Assembly (NCBI RefSeq): GCF_000293885.2
Contig: NZ_CP010945.1
Location: forward strand, 6,654,001 to 6,718,000
Reading direction: 5' to 3'
DNA from: Pseudomonas fluorescens NCIMB 11764
Lineage (GTDB): Bacteria; Pseudomonadota; Gammaproteobacteria; Pseudomonadales; Pseudomonadaceae
DNA: 64,000 bases
In this document: positions 17,293 to 25,545 of the stretch, piece after piece
Numbering within the stretch: position 1 is the stretch's first letter
How the letters are laid out: every line of letters starts with the position of its first letter
Notes under the pieces: model-generated
The model's database searches: none
Told to the model about the DNA's origin: nothing
The model's input: the letters and a program-made list of their open reading frames with translations, nothing else
Position numbers and translations under genes: made by a program

Positions 17293-18141
17293 TCAGAACG
17301 AAACGCCACCTTCACCGACCAGCTTCTCCAGCGCCCAGATCAGGACGAAGTCGATCAGCACGATCAGCACGGCAAACGAAAATACGGTGGGGTCGAGCGA
17401 CGACACAGTGCGGCTGTACATCCAGATCGGCACGGTCATCACGTCGATGGTGTAGAGAAAATAGGTCACGGTGAATTCGTTGAACGAGACGATGAACGCC
17501 AGCAGCATCCCCGCCAGAATCCCCGACTTCATCAGCGGCACCACCACATCAATGATCGCTCGCGTTGGCGAAGCACCGAGCATTTGCGCGGCTTCTTCGA
17601 CTTCGCTGCCGATGGAAAGCATCGCCGCGGTGCAGTTTTTCACCACAAAGGGCAGCGCCAGGATCACGTGGGCAATCACCAGTCGCGAGGTGGTCATCTG
17701 AAACGGCAGGCTGTCGAACACCAGCAACAACGCCAGGCCCAACACCACCATCGGAAACACCAGTGGCAGCGACATCAATTGCAGCGCCACGGCTTTGCCA
17801 CGGAACTCGCAACGGGTCAGCGCATAAGCCGCCGGCACCGCGATGATTGTGGCGAAGACCATGGTCAGGCACGCGACCATCAGGCTGGTGGTCATGGCTT
17901 TGCCGAGGCTCAGCACATCGCTGGAATCCGGCGAAACGAAGGTGTGCCAGGCGGCCTTGTACCATTGCAGGCTGTAGCTGCTCGGCGGGAAGTCGAGGTT
18001 CGACGCACCGCTGAACGACATGACGATCATGGTCAGGATCGGCAGCACCGCCAGCAGCAGGATGAAACCCGAGAGGATGCCGGCGAACTTGCCGGTATCC
18101 CCCGGCAACAGTGAATGACGCTTCTTGATCACAGCGCTCAT
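17293..18141 (-). CDS. ABC transporter permease, PotC-like
   Basis: A 282-residue inner-membrane subunit with about six helices. It carries the EAA loop that contacts the ATPase (EEAAQMLGASPTRAIIDVVVPLMKSGI). The ATG overlaps the stop of the upstream permease by four bases (ATGA), and the ATPase gene follows after 17 bases, so all three are one operon. It belongs to the spermidine/putrescine/opine importer family. Confidence 0.92.
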   Translation of the reverse strand: MSAVIKKRHSLLPGDTGKFAGILSGFILLLAVLPILTMIVMSFSGASNLDFPPSSYSLQWYKAAWHTFVSPDSSDVLSLGKAMTTSLMVACLTMVFATIIAVPAAYALTRCEFRGKAVALQLMSLPLVFPMVVLGLALLLVFDSLPFQMTTSRLVIAHVILALPFVVKNCTAAMLSIGSEVEEAAQMLGASPTRAIIDVVVPLMKSGILAGMLLAFIVSFNEFTVTYFLYTIDVMTVPIWMYSRTVSSLDPTVFSFAVLIVLIDFVLIWALEKLVGEGGVSF

Positions 18142-19046
18142 TGCGAAGCCTCCAGCATGCGGCGACGACGGCCGGTGATGTATTCGGAGAAGGTCATGAT
18201 CGCGAGCGTGGTGACAATCAGCACCACACCGGCGGCGGACGCAGCGGGCCAGTTCATCAGCGGGGCGATCTGGTCATGCACCATCACCGCCAGCATCGGC
18301 ACGCGCCGGCCGCCGAGCAGCAAAGGCACCACGAAACTGCTGGCGTTGTAGGCGAATACCAACGTCGCACCGGTGATGATCCCCGGAAAACTCATCGGCA
18401 ACACCACCTGACGGAACACCTGCAAACGACTGGCGCCCAGCGTGGCGGCGGCCTCTTCGTAGGTACGGGCGACGCCGCGCATGGCGCTGGCGATCGGCAA
18501 CACGGCCAGCGGGAACGCGGTTTGCACCAGGCCCATCAGCACGCCGTTCTGGTTGTACAGCAGCATGATCGGGCGCTTGATCAGGCCCAGGCCCATCAGT
18601 GCCTGATTGAGCATCCCGCCCGGGCCGAGAATCACCAGCCAGCCGTAGCTTTGCAGCAGCAGGTTGACCAGCAATGGCAAGAGCACGGCGGCGAGGAAGA
18701 TCCGGCGCACGAACGGTGAGGTCAGGCGCGACATGGTGTAGGCCACCGGGATCGCCAGCACGACGGCGATCACTGCGCTGATCAGCGCCAGACGCAAGGT
18801 CAGCAGCAGGGATTTCAGGTAGTACGGTTCCAGCAACTGGGCGTAGCTGGCCAGGCTGAACCCGGTCCATTCCGCGCCTTTGGTGCCCACGCTCATGCGC
18901 AGCACCAGCAGGCTGGCGGCAATCAGCACGCCCAGAAACAGCATCGACGGCGAGAGGAAAAACCAGGCGCGAGTCGTCGGCGAAACACCCCGATGGGCGC
19001 GCGCCGGAGCGGTAACGACCGGATGAGTCAGAGGTTGGTGTTCCAT
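18138..19046 (-). CDS. ABC transporter permease, PotB-like
   Basis: A 302-residue partner permease. After a ~25-residue cytoplasmic leader come six helices. Its EAA loop reads YEEAAATLGASRLQVFRQVVLPMSFPGI. ATG at 19046 (MEHQPL) is preferred to an upstream TTG at 19076. A REPIN separates it from the binding-protein gene upstream, a common place for differential stability between binding protein and membrane subunits. Confidence 0.92.
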   Translation of the reverse strand: MEHQPLTHPVVTAPARAHRGVSPTTRAWFFLSPSMLFLGVLIAASLLVLRMSVGTKGAEWTGFSLASYAQLLEPYYLKSLLLTLRLALISAVIAVVLAIPVAYTMSRLTSPFVRRIFLAAVLLPLLVNLLLQSYGWLVILGPGGMLNQALMGLGLIKRPIMLLYNQNGVLMGLVQTAFPLAVLPIASAMRGVARTYEEAAATLGASRLQVFRQVVLPMSFPGIITGATLVFAYNASSFVVPLLLGGRRVPMLAVMVHDQIAPLMNWPAASAAGVVLIVTTLAIMTFSEYITGRRRRMLEASQ

Positions 19047-19097
19047 AGCAAGGGTCTCGTCAATGGAAAGCAGCAAGACTGAGATAAGGCAAAAACC

Positions 19098-19228
19098 TGT
19101 GGCGAGGGAGCTTGCTCCCGCTGGGTCGCGAAGCGGCCCTGATCATTCACCGCGCCCGTTCAGACAAAACGCGGTGTCAGGTTTCGCGGCTGCTACGCAG
19201 CCGAGCGGGAGCAAGCTCCCTCGCCACA
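19098..19228. repeat. REPIN, GTGGCGAGGGAGCTTGCTCCC family
   Basis: TGTGGCGAGGGAGCTTGCTC at 19098 and GAGCAAGCTCCCTCGCCACA ending at 19228 form the outer arms. It lies inside the ABC operon between the binding-protein and permease genes. Confidence 0.85.
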
Positions 19229-19250
19229 ATGGATCTTCAGACCTCAAGAA

Positions 19251-20354
19251 TCAGGAAGAAAAGATTTCCGTGTAGCGACGAATCCATTGGTCATGCACGG
19301 AGGCCAGGAAGGCGTTGTCGTGCATGATCGCCTTCTCGGCAATCTGCTCTGGCGTGAGGATGTACGGGCTCTTGCGCGCTTCGGCGGAGATGATCGCCTT
19401 GGCGTTGACCGGGCCGTTGTAGATATCTTCAGCCATCTTGCCCTGCACCAGCGGGTCCAGAGAGTGGTTGATGAAGGCGTAGGTCAGGTCGGTATCGCCC
19501 GGACGATTCTTCGGCATTACCGAGAGCATCAGGTCGGTGTAGAAACCTTCCTTCATGCCGAACGTGGCACCCAGGCCGTAGGCCGGATCGCGGATCTGTT
19601 TCGGGAAGAAGGCCGGGGCGTACAGGCCACCCATGTCCAGGGAACCGGTGCGGAACAGCTCGGCGATCTGGTTCGGGTTTTCACCCAGGGTCACCACACG
19701 GTCTTTCAGCTCGGCGAGTTTCTTGAAGCCTGGCTCGATGTTGTGCTCGTCACCACCGGCCAGTTTGGCGGCGATGATGATCAGGTCCATGGCCTCGGTC
19801 CAGTTTGGCGGCGGCAGGAAGATGTTCGGCGACAGCTCCGCGTCCCACAGGGCAGCGTAACTGTCCGGCGCTTCCTTGATGGTGCGGGTGCTGTAGACCA
19901 GGCTGTTGCACCAGAGCAGGTAACCGATCCCGTGGCCGTTGGCGCCGGTGCGGTATTTCTCCGGGACGTCGACCAGGTTGGGAATGCGGTTGAGGTCGGG
20001 TTTTTCCAGCAGGTTGGCGGCGGCCAGGCCTTCGGCGCCGACGCCGGCCAGGGTGATGATGTCGTACTGCGGACGATCACCCGCGGCCTTGAGTTTGGCG
20101 ACCATTTCCGAGGTGCTGCCGGTGCGGTCAGCGATGACCTTGCAGCCGTACTTGTCTTCGAAAGTCGCCGCAATGTTGCGCAGCGCAGCCAGGCCGGTGT
20201 CATCAGACCAGGTCAGCAAGCGCAGGGTCTTGCCCTGGAAACGGGTGTCGCTGGCATTGGCCTTGACGAAGGGCAAGCTCATGGCCGCCGCTGCAACCGA
20301 AGCCACGCCCACGGTTTTGATAAATTGACGTCTGTTCAGATCATGCTCGCCCAT
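19251..20354 (-). CDS. Periplasmic substrate-binding protein of the ABC transporter, PotD/F-like, Tat signal
   Basis: A 367-residue binding protein. The N-terminus NRRQFIKTVGVASVAAAAMS is a twin-arginine signal, so it is exported folded. The mature part starts near SDTRFQGKTLRLLTWSDDTG, followed by type 2 periplasmic-binding-protein elements (DIITLAGVGAEGLAAANLLEKPDL; GIGYLLWCNSLVYSTRTIKEAP). GGGAG lies 6 bases before the ATG at 20354. It leads the transporter set (permeases and ATPase downstream). The substrate cannot be read directly; polyamine-type or guanidino compounds are suggested by family and neighbours. Confidence 0.9.
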   Translation of the reverse strand: MGEHDLNRRQFIKTVGVASVAAAAMSLPFVKANASDTRFQGKTLRLLTWSDDTGLAALRNIAATFEDKYGCKVIADRTGSTSEMVAKLKAAGDRPQYDIITLAGVGAEGLAAANLLEKPDLNRIPNLVDVPEKYRTGANGHGIGYLLWCNSLVYSTRTIKEAPDSYAALWDAELSPNIFLPPPNWTEAMDLIIIAAKLAGGDEHNIEPGFKKLAELKDRVVTLGENPNQIAELFRTGSLDMGGLYAPAFFPKQIRDPAYGLGATFGMKEGFYTDLMLSVMPKNRPGDTDLTYAFINHSLDPLVQGKMAEDIYNGPVNAKAIISAEARKSPYILTPEQIAEKAIMHDNAFLASVHDQWIRRYTEIFSS

Positions 20355-20526
20355 TACGGACTCCCTTTGTTTTTGTAGGTATAAGGCAGGTCGAAACTGT
20401 TGCATCCGCGCGGCCGGACCAGCGCTATCCCTCGTATTTTCGGGGGTTTGGCTGAACCAGTGAGTTCATCCTGAGGTCGTGCAAAAAAGCTGACTATCGA
20501 TAAAAACTCATCGAAGCCATGACATC

Positions 20527-20555
20527 AGTGCATGCCTCTATACGAAGCATGCACT
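20527..20555. promoter_or_regulatory. Palindrome between dehydrogenase and binding-protein genes
   Basis: AGTGCATGC (20527-20535) and GCATGCACT (20547-20555) are perfect 9-base inverted repeats 11 bases apart. No T-run follows on the minus strand, where both flanking genes lie, so an operator upstream of the transporter genes is more likely than a terminator. Confidence 0.45.
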
Positions 20556-20571
20556 CACCTTTTTCGTGCCG

Positions 20572-22020
20572 TCAGACGGCGCGAATCACGTGTTTGATTT
20601 CCTGGAAAGCCTGCAAGCCCCACGGCCCCAATTCGCGGCCGATGCTGCTCTGCTTGTAGCCGCCCCAGGCGGTCTGCGGGAAGATCACTTGCGGCGCGTT
20701 GATCCACACAAGTCCCGCCTGCAAAGCGTTGGCGACCCGATCCGCCGCCTCGGCGTCGCGCGTCACAACGCTGGCGACCAGACCGAACTGGCTGTCGTTG
20801 GCCAAGGCAATCGCCTCGGCTTCGGTGGTGAAACTGCGCACACAGATCACCGGGCCGAAAATCTCCTCACACCACAACGCACTGTCGAGGGGCACTTCGG
20901 TAAAAATCGTCGGTTGCAAAAAATATCCGCGGGGCAGGTCTGCGGGGCGATTGCCGCCGCAAATCAGCTTGGCGCCGGCACTCAAACCGCGATCGATGTG
21001 ACCGAGCACGCGCTGGTATTGCGCCTGATTGACCAGCGCGCCCATTTCCACGTTCGGGTCGAACGGGTCGGCAACGCGAATGGCTTCGGCGCGGGCCTTC
21101 AGGCGCAGGAGGAATTCGTCGGCCAGTTCATCGGCGACCAGCACGCGGCTGGTGGCCGAGCACATTTGCCCGGCGTTGAAGAAACCACCGCCACAGGCCA
21201 CTTCCACCGCCAACGCGATGTCGGCGTCCTTGAGCACCAGCAACGAAGATTTGCCACCCAGTTCGAGACTCACGCCCTTCACGGTTTCGGCGGCGCGTTG
21301 CATCACTTGCACGCCGACCGCATTGCTGCCGGTGAAGGAAATCCTGGCAATGCGCGGGTCTGCCGAGAGGGGCGCACCCACTGCCAGGCCGGTGCCGCAG
21401 ACCACGTTGAACACGCCCTTCGGCAATCCGGCGTCGGCGATGATCGCCGCCAGTTCCAGCTCCGGCAGTGGCGTTACTTCGGACGGTTTGAGCACTACGC
21501 AGCAACCGGCGGCCAGGGCCGGGGCGAGTTTCCACGCGGTGGTGACCATCGGGAAATTCCACGGCACGATCAGGCCGACCACACCGCACGGCTCGCGGCG
21601 CACACGGGCGCTGAAGTCATCGGTGGGCAACTCGACATTGCTGTCTTGTTTGGCATCGAGGCCTTCGGCCAGACCGGCGTAATACTCGAACGTGGCAATC
21701 ACGTCATCGACGTCGATGGCCGCTTCGAACAGCGGCTTGCCGTTGTTGCTCGACTGCAACTGCATCAACTGCTCGCGACCGGCCTGCACGCCGGCGGCAA
21801 TCTTGCGCAGGATCGCACCACGCTCGGTGCCGGTGGTTTGCGACCAGGCCAAGAAGGCTTCGGTCGCTGCGTTCACGGCATCATCGACGGCGTTTGCATC
21901 GCCGCCGTTCACGGTGGTCAGCAGCGCTTCGGTGGCCGGGTTGATCACGCGCAGATGTTCGCTGCCGGCCGACCATTTACCGTTGATGAACAAGCCATCC
22001 AGGGTGGTTGGAAAACTCAT
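20572..22020 (-). CDS. NAD(P)-dependent aldehyde dehydrogenase
   Basis: A 482-residue aldehyde dehydrogenase. Catalytic Cys287 lies in FFNAGQMCSATSR, general base Glu253 in LELGGK, and Asn155 in VPWNFP, with the FTGSNAVG nucleotide loop and the C-terminal PQTAWGGYKQSSIGRELG. The start ATG at 22020 overlaps the stop of the ThDP enzyme gene by ATGA, so the two enzymes are made together. With a 2-ketoarginine decarboxylase upstream, the expected substrate is 4-guanidinobutyraldehyde, giving 4-guanidinobutyrate. Betaine aldehyde or aminobutyraldehyde dehydrogenases are close relatives and cannot be excluded. Confidence 0.9.
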   Translation of the reverse strand: MSFPTTLDGLFINGKWSAGSEHLRVINPATEALLTTVNGGDANAVDDAVNAATEAFLAWSQTTGTERGAILRKIAAGVQAGREQLMQLQSSNNGKPLFEAAIDVDDVIATFEYYAGLAEGLDAKQDSNVELPTDDFSARVRREPCGVVGLIVPWNFPMVTTAWKLAPALAAGCCVVLKPSEVTPLPELELAAIIADAGLPKGVFNVVCGTGLAVGAPLSADPRIARISFTGSNAVGVQVMQRAAETVKGVSLELGGKSSLLVLKDADIALAVEVACGGGFFNAGQMCSATSRVLVADELADEFLLRLKARAEAIRVADPFDPNVEMGALVNQAQYQRVLGHIDRGLSAGAKLICGGNRPADLPRGYFLQPTIFTEVPLDSALWCEEIFGPVICVRSFTTEAEAIALANDSQFGLVASVVTRDAEAADRVANALQAGLVWINAPQVIFPQTAWGGYKQSSIGRELGPWGLQAFQEIKHVIRAV

Positions 22021-23654
22021 TTCGACACCGCCTTCATCCACTGGGTCTGATCGATTTCGATCAGGGTCGGGCCTTGGCGATCGGTAGCGCAGCGCAGTGC
22101 ATTGCGCAATTGATCGACACCGTTGACCGCTTCAGCCGCGCAGCCCAGCGCCTTGGCGACGCCGATGAAGTCCGGGGTGTAGATGTCCACGCCAACCGGT
22201 TCGATGGCGCGGTTGACCATGTATTTCTTGATCTCTTCGTAGCCCTGGTTATTCCACAGCAGGACGATCACCGGCGTGCGCGCTTCAACGGCGCTGGCCA
22301 GTTCCGGCAGAGTGAATTGCAGACCGCCATCACCGATCAGACACACCACCGGAGGACGTGCGCCACTTTCAACGCTGCCGCCGAGCCAGGCGCCAATCGC
22401 CGCCGGCAAGGCGTAACCGAGGGTGCCGTAGCCGGTGGACGAGTTGAACCAGCGGCGCGGGCGTTCCGGGTTGAAGGTCAGGTTGCCGGTGTACACCGGT
22501 TGGGTCGAATCGCCGACGAACACGGCGTCCGGCAATTCGTGCAGGACGGTTTCGAGGAAGCGGGTCTGGGCCAGGGTCGGGGCATCCCAGGTGGCGGCGA
22601 GGTCTTCACGCAGACGTGCGGCGCGGACCTGGCCCCAATCGTTGCGGCGCTCGGCCAGCGACTTGTGGGACAGCGCGCTCAACAAGGCTTGGGCAGCGTT
22701 GCGCGAATCGGCCACCAGGGCGACTGTCGGCGGGTAGTTGCGCACGGTCTGGTCAGGGTCGATGTCCACGCGCAACAGCGCACCGGGAATCTCGAAACCG
22801 CCGGCGAAGGTGACGTCGTAGTCGGTTTCCGCCAGTTCGGTGCCAATCGCCAGCACCACGTCGGCCTCGGCCACCAGGGCGCGGGTCGCGACCAGGCTTT
22901 GGGTCGAGCCGATCAGCAGCGGATGGCTGGATTCGAGCATGCCTTTGGCGTTGATGGTCAGGGCCACCGGCGCGTCGAGCAGTTCGGCCAGCTCCGTCAG
23001 TTCCGCGGCAGCATCGATGGCGCCGCCACCGGCAAGAATCAGCGGGCGCCTGGCGCCGGCGAGCAGCTCGGTCATGCGGCTGATCGCGCTTGGCGAAGCA
23101 CCGGCGCGGTCGATGTTGACCGGCCGGCTGGCGAGCAGGTCATCGGCCTCTTCGACCAGCACGTCCAGCGGAATTTCGATGTGCACAGGACGCGGGCGAC
23201 CGGCCTGGAACAGGGCAAAGGCGCGGGCCAATACGCCCGGCAATTCGGACGCCGACATCAGGGTGTGGGAGAACGCTGCCACGCCACCGACCAATGCGCC
23301 CTGGTTCGGCAGCTCATGGAGCTTGCCGCGACCGCCGCCCAACTGGTTGCGGGTCTGCACGCTGGAGATCACCAGCATCGGAATCGAGTCGGCGTAGGCC
23401 TGGCCCATGGCGGTGGTGATGTTGGTCATGCCAGGGCCGGTGATGATGAAGCACACACCCGGTTTGCCGCTGGTGCGTGCATAGCCGTCGGCCATGAAAC
23501 CGGCGCCCTGTTCGTGACGCGGAGTGACGTGGTTGATGCTCGAACGGGCCAGCCCGCGATACAGCTCCACGGTGTGAACCCCGGGAATGCCGAACACCTG
23601 CTCAACCCCGTAGTCTTCGAGTAACTTGACCAATACTTCGCCGCACGTCGCCAT
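22017..23654 (-). CDS. ThDP-dependent decarboxylase, AruI-like (5-guanidino-2-oxopentanoate decarboxylase family)
   Basis: A 545-residue thiamine-diphosphate enzyme of the acetolactate synthase/pyruvate decarboxylase fold. The N-terminal domain has the activating Glu48 in RHEQGAGFMADGYA and the FGIPGVHTVELYRGL start that is close to P. aeruginosa AruI. The C-terminal ThDP/Mg site has the GDG...NN motif (LIGDGGLQF..LLWNNQGYEEI). AruI decarboxylates 2-ketoarginine in the arginine transaminase pathway. The co-translated aldehyde dehydrogenase would take the next step. No arginine transaminase gene is seen in the window. A LysR gene is divergent across 160 bases. Confidence 0.82.
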   Translation of the reverse strand: MATCGEVLVKLLEDYGVEQVFGIPGVHTVELYRGLARSSINHVTPRHEQGAGFMADGYARTSGKPGVCFIITGPGMTNITTAMGQAYADSIPMLVISSVQTRNQLGGGRGKLHELPNQGALVGGVAAFSHTLMSASELPGVLARAFALFQAGRPRPVHIEIPLDVLVEEADDLLASRPVNIDRAGASPSAISRMTELLAGARRPLILAGGGAIDAAAELTELAELLDAPVALTINAKGMLESSHPLLIGSTQSLVATRALVAEADVVLAIGTELAETDYDVTFAGGFEIPGALLRVDIDPDQTVRNYPPTVALVADSRNAAQALLSALSHKSLAERRNDWGQVRAARLREDLAATWDAPTLAQTRFLETVLHELPDAVFVGDSTQPVYTGNLTFNPERPRRWFNSSTGYGTLGYALPAAIGAWLGGSVESGARPPVVCLIGDGGLQFTLPELASAVEARTPVIVLLWNNQGYEEIKKYMVNRAIEPVGVDIYTPDFIGVAKALGCAAEAVNGVDQLRNALRCATDRQGPTLIEIDQTQWMKAVSK

Positions 23655-23814
23655 GTCTTTTGCCCTTTTTGTTCGTTTGAGACGCCGGGCCTGCGCAGTG
23701 TTTATGATGAATGGGCAGGTCCAGGGATGGCCTCATTGGAACGGGCGACACGTAGCCGTAACAATGGATAAAAAGTCATACTAGCCATGTCCTCACGTCA
23801 TACCTTGGATCCCA

Positions 23815-24696
23815 ATGAAACGATTGCCTCCCCTGCCGGCGCTGCACACTTTTCTGATCACCGCGCAGTGCTGCAACTTCACCCGAGCGGCCGAACAGCT
23901 GTTCATCACCCAGGGCGCGGTGAGTCGGCAGATCGCCGGGCTGGAAGAACATCTGGGTTATGAGCTGTTCATTCGCCAGGCCCGCGGCCTGGATTTGACG
24001 GCTGAAGGGCGGGAGTGGCTGCCACGGGTGCAGCAGATTTTCGGCTTGATCGACGAGGCAGTCGAACAGATCGGCGAGAAGCGCGAAACCCTGCAACTGA
24101 AGGCACCGACCTGCGTGATGCGCTGGTTGTTGCCGCGTCTGTTGCAGTGGCAACGGGAGCGTCCGGACGTGCCCGTGGAATTGACCACCACGGTGAAGCA
24201 CGGTGTGGATTTCCATCGCGAACAGTTCGATGCGGCGGTGATGTATGGCGCGCCACCGGACCGTGCGTTGACGTCTTATCTGCTGTTCGATGAGCAACTG
24301 ACGCCGGTGTGTTCACGGCCGATGCTGGACGGGCCGATGGCGTTGCAGACACCGGCAGATCTGCAACAACACTTGTTGCTGCACCCGACACGGGATGAGC
24401 GCGACTGGAATGCCTGGTTGAAAGCGGCGGATCTTCAATTGAGCAACGTCAGCAAAGGCCAGCATTTCGAGACCCTGGACCTGGCGATGTCGATGGCGTC
24501 CCAAGGGACCGGTGTGGCGATCGGCGATTGGTCGTTGATCGGCGACGACCTGAGTGCCGGGCGGCTGGTCATGCCGTTTGAATTGAAGGTGAAGACGGGG
24601 TTGGCGTATTACCTGGTGTTCCCGGAGAAACCGGCACCTTCACCGCAGTTGCGCGAGTTGATGGGGTGGTTGGTAGCGCAGGCTCAGGCCCGCTGA
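23815..24696 (+). CDS. LysR family regulator, GcvA-like
   Basis: A 293-residue regulator. The winged HTH at residues 6-64 (LHTFLITAQCCNFTRAAEQLFITQGAVSRQIAGLEEHLGYELF) and the LysR substrate domain are present. It is divergent from the ThDP decarboxylase gene, so it is the probable local regulator of the decarboxylase-dehydrogenase operon. The ATG follows TTGGATCCCA without a clear Shine-Dalgarno sequence. The effector is unknown. Confidence 0.88.
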   Translation: MKRLPPLPALHTFLITAQCCNFTRAAEQLFITQGAVSRQIAGLEEHLGYELFIRQARGLDLTAEGREWLPRVQQIFGLIDEAVEQIGEKRETLQLKAPTCVMRWLLPRLLQWQRERPDVPVELTTTVKHGVDFHREQFDAAVMYGAPPDRALTSYLLFDEQLTPVCSRPMLDGPMALQTPADLQQHLLLHPTRDERDWNAWLKAADLQLSNVSKGQHFETLDLAMSMASQGTGVAIGDWSLIGDDLSAGRLVMPFELKVKTGLAYYLVFPEKPAPSPQLRELMGWLVAQAQAR

Positions 24697-24707
24697 GCGG
24701 ACAAACT

Positions 24708-24738
24708 CCGTAGGAGCTGCCGAAGGCTGCTCCTACGG
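24708..24738 (+). terminator. REP-like hairpin after the lysR gene
   Basis: CCGTAGGAGC-TGCCGAAGGCT-GCTCCTACGG is a perfect 10-base stem, of the TAGGAGCTGCCGAAGGCTGC repeat type. It has no T-run; termination is possible but unproven. Confidence 0.5.
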
Positions 24739-24756
24739 ATGGGCGGTGTTTCTGGA

Positions 24757-25371
24757 TCAGTAGCCGACTGTAAACCGCTGACGGGAATGCTTCGGCGCTT
24801 CCACTTCATCGATCATCGCAATCGCATAGTCGGCGAAGGTAATCCAGCTGCGCCCTGCACCGCTCACCAGCAAATCGTCCTTGCCAATCCGGAACGTACC
24901 GGTGCGCTCACCTTCGACAAACTCCGCCGACGGCGACACAAAGGTCCAGTCCAGTTCGTTTTCCTGACGCAGGTTCTCCAGGAATTGAGCACCGGCACTG
25001 GCCTCGGTTTTGTACGCTTCAGGGAAACCTTTGCTGTCGATCACGCGAGTACCGTCCGGCAGCAACAGCGAACCCGCACCACCGACCACCAACAGACGTT
25101 TCACCCCGGCCTGTTTCACCGGCCCGATGACGGCGCGGGCTGGAAGGGTCGCAAAGTGCGCGGCGCTGATCACCACGTCATGACCTGCGACCGCCGCTTG
25201 CAACGCTTCGGCATCGAGGGCATCAACTTTCTTGCTGACGACTCCGGCACGCTGACCGATCTTCGACGTATCGCGGGCAATGGCCGTGACGCTATGGCCT
25301 CGGCGCAGGGCTTCTTCCAACAGCTGGCTGCCGGCACGGCCGGTGGCACCGATGATTGCGATGTTGCTCAT
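24757..25371 (-). CDS. NAD(P)-binding (NmrA-like atypical SDR) protein
   Basis: A 204-residue Rossmann-fold protein. The nucleotide loop is IAIIGATGRAGSQLLEEA (GxxGxxG), then DVVISAAHF and KRLLVVGGAGSLLL. There is no classical YxxxK catalytic pair, as in NmrA/YwnB-type NADPH sensors or atypical reductases. GGAG is 6 bases before the ATG at 25371; the 56 in-frame codons upstream run through a REPIN and are not part of the gene. Confidence 0.85.
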   Translation of the reverse strand: MSNIAIIGATGRAGSQLLEEALRRGHSVTAIARDTSKIGQRAGVVSKKVDALDAEALQAAVAGHDVVISAAHFATLPARAVIGPVKQAGVKRLLVVGGAGSLLLPDGTRVIDSKGFPEAYKTEASAGAQFLENLRQENELDWTFVSPSAEFVEGERTGTFRIGKDDLLVSGAGRSWITFADYAIAMIDEVEAPKHSRQRFTVGY

Positions 25372-25427
25372 GATGTTCTCCAGTTGGCTTGGGTGATCTT
25401 TGCAAATTTGAATGGTAGAAGGGCTTT

Positions 25428-25521
25428 TGTGGCGAGGGGATTTATCCCCGTTCGGCTGCAAAGCAGTCGTCAAAGCTTGGGACTGCTGCGCAGTCCAACG
25501 GGGATAAATCCCCTCGCCACA
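25428..25521. repeat. REPIN, GTGGCGAGGGGATTTATCCCC family
   Basis: TGTGGCGAGGGGATTTATCC and GGATAAATCCCCTCGCCACA are perfect outer arms, with an inner stem around GACTGC..GCAGTC. It lies between two minus-strand genes. Confidence 0.85.
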
Positions 25522-25545
25522 GGTGTGCGTGTTCATCACATAAAT

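Noticed and set aside
19098..19228. Repeats first considered as a CRISPR array
   Set aside because: Only two facing copies per site, palindromic, with no regular direct repeats and spacers; they are REPINs.
20566..23624. Two long plus-strand frames opposite the dehydrogenase and decarboxylase genes
   Set aside because: Antisense shadows; the minus-strand enzymes have full catalytic motifs and an ATGA coupling.
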